From the NCBI GenBank assembly GCA_964417895.1, contig CAYQJS010000006.1:1-64000 (forward strand): a stretch of DNA of 64,000 nucleotides. The letters run 5' to 3'. A program made the translations under genes and the position numbers. Of this stretch, positions 60,415 through 64,000 are shown one piece after another; position 1 is the stretch's first letter, and every line of letters starts with the position of its first letter. This DNA comes from CAYQJS01 sp964417895 (GTDB lineage: Bacteria > Chloroflexota > UBA6077 > SHYK01). The notes beneath the pieces are model-generated. The model searched no databases, was not told the DNA's origin, and worked only from the letters and a program-made list of their open reading frames with translations.

Positions 60415-61358
60415 TGGAGGGTGGTGGCGACCCGACCGTCGTCGATCAGCGAGGGACGCCGAGACGAAGGGGCCGCGGCTCGCGCGGACGGGGACGGGCG
60501 GGAGCCTCCGAGACTTCGACGGCCGAAGCTGGCGCCACGCCCCCGGAGCCGGATACACCTGCCGAGGTGGCTTCGCCAAGTGTCGAAGGCGCGACGCCCG
60601 CTGAGGCGGGATCCGCGACCGCCGTCGATCAGCGAGGGACGCCGAGACGAAGGGGGCGCGGCTCGCGCGGACGGGGACGGGCGGGAGCCTCCGAGACTTC
60701 GACGGCCGAAGGTGGGGGCTCCGTGCACCCGGAGTCGGATACACCCGCCGAGGTGGCTTCACCAGCTGTTGAAGGCGCGACGCCCGAGGTAGCGCCCGCT
60801 GAAGCGGGAGCCGAGCGTAAGGAGCCTGCCCAGCGGCGCTCCGCGGCCGGGTCTAAGGCCGCGTCGCCAATTTCCGTGAATGTTGCCGTGCCACGCGGCC
60901 TGGGTCGACGCGTGAACTCCCGACTCATTGAGCGAGTGGTAAAGCTGGCGCTCGAGCGCGATGGCTGGTCGCGCCCTGCTTCCCTCGATGTCGTCATGGT
61001 GAGCGACGACGAAATGCGCGAGATCAACGCGACGCGGCGCGGTGTGGACGAAGCGACTGATGTTCTGAGTTTTCCGCTCGTCGAGCTGCGGCCGGGCGAA
61101 GGAGTGGCGGAGGATTTCTTCGTGCTTCCGCCGGAGCAGGAATTGCACCTGGGAGACGTGGTCATTTCGTTCAGTCGAGTCGAGACCCAGGCCGACGAGG
61201 CTGGCCACTCTCGTGAGCGCGAGCTTGCGTTTCTGACCGTGCACGCGGTGTTGCACATTCTCGGATACGACCACGACACAGAGTCCGGGCGCCGTCAGAT
61301 GCGCCGACGTGAGGAGGATGTGCTTGCGGAACTCGGTCTGCGGCGCGACGGGTCTTGA
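60414..61358 (+). CDS. ybeY: Endoribonuclease YbeY with a duplicated Arg-Gly-rich N-terminal extension
   Basis: YbeY is a zinc RNase for 16S rRNA maturation and quality control. The C-terminal 150 residues hold the family: RRVNSRLIERVVKLALERDG, DVVMVSDDEMREINATRRGV DEATDVLSFPL, and the zinc motif LTVHAVLHILGYDHDTESGR. In front are about 155 residues of low-complexity Arg-Gly, Pro, Ala, Glu sequence. Two copies of DQRGTPRRRGRGSRGRGRAG followed by ASETSTAE lie at about residues 11-40 and 72-100; the DNA repeat unit is 183 bases. The ATG overlaps the YqeY stop, so the extension is in the natural reading path. Confidence 0.88.
   Translation: MEGGGDPTVVDQRGTPRRRGRGSRGRGRAGASETSTAEAGATPPEPDTPAEVASPSVEGATPAEAGSATAVDQRGTPRRRGRGSRGRGRAGASETSTAEGGGSVHPESDTPAEVASPAVEGATPEVAPAEAGAERKEPAQRRSAAGSKAASPISVNVAVPRGLGRRVNSRLIERVVKLALERDGWSRPASLDVVMVSDDEMREINATRRGVDEATDVLSFPLVELRPGEGVAEDFFVLPPEQELHLGDVVISFSRVETQADEAGHSRERELAFLTVHAVLHILGYDHDTESGRRQMRRREEDVLAELGLRRDGS
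60441..60780 (+). repeat. Tandem direct repeat, unit 183 bases, inside the ybeY extension
   Basis: The stretch beginning GTCGATCAGCGAGGGACGCC at 60441 reappears at 60624. The first 85 bases are almost identical; the rest (GGATACAC..GCCGAGGTGGCTTC) is similar. The unit is 61 codons, so the frame is kept. Few substitutions suggest a recent duplication or correction between copies. Confidence 0.85.
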
Positions 61359-61401
61359 ATTGCGGACTGTGGAAAGCGAATTTCGGAATGGGGACTCGGG
61401 G

Positions 61402-61797
61402 ATGAGGCGCGAGCGCGCCTGGCAGCGGTGGGTAGCCGACCCGCGGCGGCTCGCGGCCAGCTTCGGTTTTGCGTTCGAGGGGCTCCAGTATCTGGCTCGG
61501 ACGCAACCGAACTGGCGCATCCACGTAGCCGCGGCGTTCGGCGCGGGTATCGCGGCGGGCCTCTTTCAGGTCAGTCCGGCTGAATGGGCAGTGCTCGTCT
61601 TGACGATTGGTCTGGTGCTCGCCGTCGAGGCTGTCAACACGGCGGTTGAGCGCGCTGTCGACGCGCAAGGAGGCCCCCCGTCGGTCATCGCGAAGCAGGC
61701 GAAGGACGTCTCAGCAGCCGCATCGCTCGTGGCGGCCGGGACATCGCTTCTGGTGGCGGCCTTCATCTTCGGGCCGCGGCTTGCGGGCGTGATGTAA
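61402..61797 (+). CDS. dgkA: Diacylglycerol / undecaprenol kinase DgkA
   Basis: Small membrane kinase of lipid alcohols. The 131 residues from the ATG at 61402 have AASFGFAFEGLQYLARTQPN, the catalytic segment VLAVEAVNTAVERAVDAQGG near residue 80 and three membrane helices. DgkA following ybeY is a common order. A longer frame opens upstream from 61309 but overlaps ybeY and has no family support. Its stop touches the convergent fabH stop. Confidence 0.92.
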   Translation: MRRERAWQRWVADPRRLAASFGFAFEGLQYLARTQPNWRIHVAAAFGAGIAAGLFQVSPAEWAVLVLTIGLVLAVEAVNTAVERAVDAQGGPPSVIAKQAKDVSAAASLVAAGTSLLVAAFIFGPRLAGVM

Positions 61798-62823
61798 TCA
61801 GCCAGCGGACGGCTGCTGTCCGCACAGCCCGTGCCAGCGCCAGATGGCCGTGGCCCACGTAAGACCCGCTCCGAACCCGAGCAAACCTATAAGGGCGCCC
61901 GGTCGCAGCCGCCCGTCGGCTGCCGCGTCGCAGAGGGCGATCGGTACCGACGCGGCGCTCGTATTTCCGAATCTGTCGACGTTGGTGTAAAAGAGGGCCT
62001 CGGGCACGTCGAGGTTTCGCGCGATCGTCTGCAAGATCCGCACGTTCGCCTGGTGCGCCACCACAAGATCCAGATCCGTCACTCGAACGCCCGCGTCCGC
62101 GGCGGCTTTCACGAGAGCATCAGCCGGCGTGGTCGTTGAGAAGCGGTATACCTCGCGCCCATTCATGCGGATCGTGTTCTCACGGGCGGCCAGCGACTCC
62201 TGGGTCAGAGGGCTCCGTGATCCGCCCGCCGGTACCATCAGATGCTCGGCTCCCGATCCATCCGCACCCAGGACGAACGAAATCAGCCCTCCAGGATCAT
62301 CGCTGGCGGTGACGACGGCCGCGCCCGCACCATCGCCGAACAGGACACAGGTGGTTCTGTCTCGAAGGTCCACGAAGGGCGACAGAGCATCCGCCCCAAC
62401 GACCAGCACGCAGCGGTAGGCGCCGGTCTTGATGAACTGGGTCGCGGTGATGAGGCCGTACACAAAGCCGGAGCAGGCTGCCGACAGGTCCAAAGCCCCG
62501 GCCCGCTTCGAGCCCAGGGCAGCCTGCAGGAGGCAAGCCGCGGACGGGAAGAGCGGATAGTCCGGCGTCGAGGTGGCGACGAGGATGAGATCGACGTCGT
62601 CCGGAGGGACGCGCGCCTGCGCGAGGGCGGCCTGGGCAGCGCTGGCGGCCAAGGTGGCGGTTGACTCTCCCTCCGAGACGAAACGGCGCTCGACGATTCC
62701 CGTCCGCGTGCGGATCCACTCATCCGACGTGTCGACTAGGCTCGCGAGCTCGTCGTTGGTCACAACGCGTGAAGGGAGTCCCCTTCCGAGTCCCGCGATG
62801 CGGGCATAGTGGGCCGGCATCAT
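61798..62823 (-). CDS. fabH: 3-oxoacyl-ACP synthase III (FabH)
   Basis: Starts fatty acid synthesis by joining an acyl-CoA with malonyl-ACP. 341 residues, with the catalytic Cys in LDLSAACSGFVYGLITATQF, His in VVAHQANVRILQTIARNLDV and Asn in NTSAASVPIALCDAAADGRL. SDEWIRTRTGIVERRF is also typical. The start ATG at 62823 overlaps the stop of accB (ATGA). Last gene of fabF-accB-fabH on this strand. Confidence 0.96.
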   Translation of the reverse strand: MMPAHYARIAGLGRGLPSRVVTNDELASLVDTSDEWIRTRTGIVERRFVSEGESTATLAASAAQAALAQARVPPDDVDLILVATSTPDYPLFPSAACLLQAALGSKRAGALDLSAACSGFVYGLITATQFIKTGAYRCVLVVGADALSPFVDLRDRTTCVLFGDGAGAAVVTASDDPGGLISFVLGADGSGAEHLMVPAGGSRSPLTQESLAARENTIRMNGREVYRFSTTTPADALVKAAADAGVRVTDLDLVVAHQANVRILQTIARNLDVPEALFYTNVDRFGNTSAASVPIALCDAAADGRLRPGALIGLLGFGAGLTWATAIWRWHGLCGQQPSAG

Positions 62824-63275
62824 CCCAGGTCGCTCGGCAGGAAACTGGCATCCCACGCCGACTGTTCGATCAACATGATCGGCGCATGCGCAGCGACCAG
62901 TTCTCCGCGTTGCGCGAGGATCTCCCGAACGACACCGGCAGCATCTGAGCTGACCTCGTTGAACACCTTCATGCTCTCAATGAGGCCGACGACCGACCCC
63001 GCTTCCACCAGATCGCCCAAGCCCACGAATGGAGATGCGCCGGGCGAAGGCGCATCGTACCAGATGCCGGTGAGGGGGCACCGCAGGAGGTGCAGCCCAC
63101 TCGTTTCGCTCGGTTCCTCCTGGAGGGCCGGCCGCTCAGCGACAACGAGCCCGCTGATGCGCCGCAGTCGGATGCGAAGTCCTTCGACACGAACCTCCAA
63201 CTCTCGCACGTCGCTCGCCTCCACGGAGGCGACGACCGAGCGCAGCGCCGCGCCCCAGGGAATCGGGCTCGTCAC
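62820..63275 (-). CDS. accB: Biotin carboxyl carrier protein of acetyl-CoA carboxylase
   Basis: Carries biotin between carboxylase and transferase. 151 residues; N-terminal helix region, Pro/Ser linker, then the lipoyl-like domain APSPGASPFVGLGDLVEAGS VVGLIESMKVFNEVSSDAAG. The biotinylated Lys is in ESMKVFN, where most BCCPs have EAMK. GTG start overlaps the fabF stop (GTGA). accC is not adjacent. Confidence 0.92.
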   Translation of the reverse strand: MTSPIPWGAALRSVVASVEASDVRELEVRVEGLRIRLRRISGLVVAERPALQEEPSETSGLHLLRCPLTGIWYDAPSPGASPFVGLGDLVEAGSVVGLIESMKVFNEVSSDAAGVVREILAQRGELVAAHAPIMLIEQSAWDASFLPSDLG

Positions 63276-64000
63276 CCGGTTCCTCGATACTTCTTGAGGA
63301 CGAGTGTCGTGTTATGGCCGCCGAAGCCCAGCGAGTTGGTGAGCGCAACCTCGACCGGGCGGCGGCGCGCCTCGTTCGGAATGTAGTCGAGGTCGCAGTC
63401 TGGATCCAGATTCTCGTAGTTGATTGTCGGAGGTACGATTCCCTGCTCGATAGCCTTAACGCAGACGATGGCTTCGACCACTCCCGCTGCCCCGAGCATG
63501 TGGCCAGTCATCGATTTGGTCGAGCTGATGGGAACCTGCAGCGCGTGCGGGCCGAACACGGTCTTCAGCGCGACGGTCTCGAGGCGGTCGTTGGCGGGCG
63601 TGGAGGTGCCGTGGGCATTGACGTAATCAACATCTGATGGATCGCACTCCGCCTTGCGCAATGCGATCTGCATAGAGCGGACAGCTCCCTCGCCGCCCTC
63701 GGACGGGGCGGTGATGTGGAAGGCATCGTCCGTGGCGCCATAGCCGACCAGTTCGGCGTAGATGCGAGCCCCACGCTCCCGCGCGTAGCTCTCGGCTTCG
63801 AGCACGACGGCGCCGCCGCCCTCGGCCATGACGAAGCCATCGCGGTCGCGGTCGAAGGGGCGCGACGCTCGCTCCGGCTCGTCGTTCCTGGTCGAGAGCG
63901 CCTTCATCGAGGCGAAGCCGGCAACACCGATGGGGAGGACGCCCGCCTCAGAGCCGCCGGCGATCATGACTTTCGCGTCGCCTCGTTTGATGATCTCGGC
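63272..64000 (-). CDS. fabF: 3-oxoacyl-ACP synthase II (FabF), N-terminus outside window
   Basis: Elongates acyl-ACP with malonyl-ACP. The visible part runs from the window edge through AEIIKRGDAKVMIAGGSEAG to the stop at 63272, about 242 residues. It has the catalytic His residues in YVNAHGTSTPANDRLETVAL and SSTKSMTGHMLGAAGVVEAI and the C-terminal LTNSLGFGGHNTTLVLKKY. The active-site Cys is upstream beyond 64000. First visible gene of the fab unit. Confidence 0.96.
   Translation of the reverse strand, partial: AEIIKRGDAKVMIAGGSEAGVLPIGVAGFASMKALSTRNDEPERASRPFDRDRDGFVMAEGGGAVVLEAESYARERGARIYAELVGYGATDDAFHITAPSEGGEGAVRSMQIALRKAECDPSDVDYVNAHGTSTPANDRLETVALKTVFGPHALQVPISSTKSMTGHMLGAAGVVEAIVCVKAIEQGIVPPTINYENLDPDCDLDYIPNEARRRPVEVALTNSLGFGGHNTTLVLKKYRGTG

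Noticed and set aside
61309..61401. Longer N-terminus of DgkA
   Set aside because: Overlaps ybeY and has no family similarity; ATG 61402 gives normal length.

Overview
The window is high-GC bacterial DNA that opens inside tuf and then runs through an almost uninterrupted S10-spc-alpha ribosomal cluster. The combination of genes (compact ribosomal cluster, TlyA, a UbiA-type prenyltransferase, UPF0182, HspR with a HAIR-like operator, type II fatty-acid genes without any outer-membrane genes) fits a Chloroflexota-like or related monoderm-type lineage. That placement is inference from gene content, not from a tree. A run of ten N at 26928-26937 and several broken genes show that this is a draft, probably metagenomic, assembly, so single-base frameshifts and odd start codons must be read with that in mind.

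Layout. 1-16717 (+): tuf (partial), rpsJ-rplC-rplD-rplW-rplB-rpsS-rplV-rpsC-rplP-rpmC-rpsQ-rplN-rplX-rplE-rpsN-rpsH-rplF-rplR-rpsE-rpmD-rplO-secY-adk-rpmJ-rpsM-rpsK-rpoA-rplQ-truA-rplM-rpsI. The usual map, infA and rpsD are absent from this cluster. Several of its proteins carry unusual disordered tails (S3, S5, RpoA). 16835-21273: a UbiA-family prenyltransferase facing tlyA-nadK-recN. 21294-27415 (-): TetR regulator, a very long membrane-fusion lipoprotein and an RND pump, with two near-identical palindromic operators upstream of the regulator. 27713-31264: an MFS exporter, an FAD-linked oxidase, then rsfS and a small membrane protein on the other strand, both apparently using non-canonical start codons.

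31397-44294 is an accessory, partly decayed region. It holds a truncated DGPF/YCII gene joined to a piece of a DMT transporter, an IS630-type element with a split transposase, a frameshifted hypothetical gene, a two-domain VOC protein, three orphan family-5 solute-binding lipoproteins (two of them in a probable operon with two tandem bicupin genes behind a strong promoter), a relic of an ATP-dependent DNA ligase, a truncated MmgE/PrpD gene and a truncated DMT transporter. No ABC permease or ATPase accompanies the binding proteins.

44367-55282 returns to mostly intact genes: alpha/beta hydrolase, MoaD-MoaE fusion, DUF151 nuclease, RNase HI-like, TatA/B, recF, a lipoprotein amidase, a gentisate-dioxygenase-like bicupin, UPF0182, an EamA transporter without a normal start codon, a macro-domain remnant and a MOSC protein. 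55413-59360 (-) is a heat-shock operon dnaJ-hspR-clpB with a HAIR-like inverted repeat upstream. 59449-61797 carries a small membrane protein, YqeY, a YbeY with a duplicated Arg-Gly-rich N-terminal extension, and DgkA. 61798-64000 (-) is fabF (partial)-accB-fabH with overlapping stops and starts.

No tRNA, rRNA, CRISPR array or replication origin was recognised. The most interesting points are the cluster of AUN/CUG start candidates, the RG-repeat YbeY extension, the twin TetR operators with the enlarged adaptor, and the bicupin/orphan-binding-protein operon.
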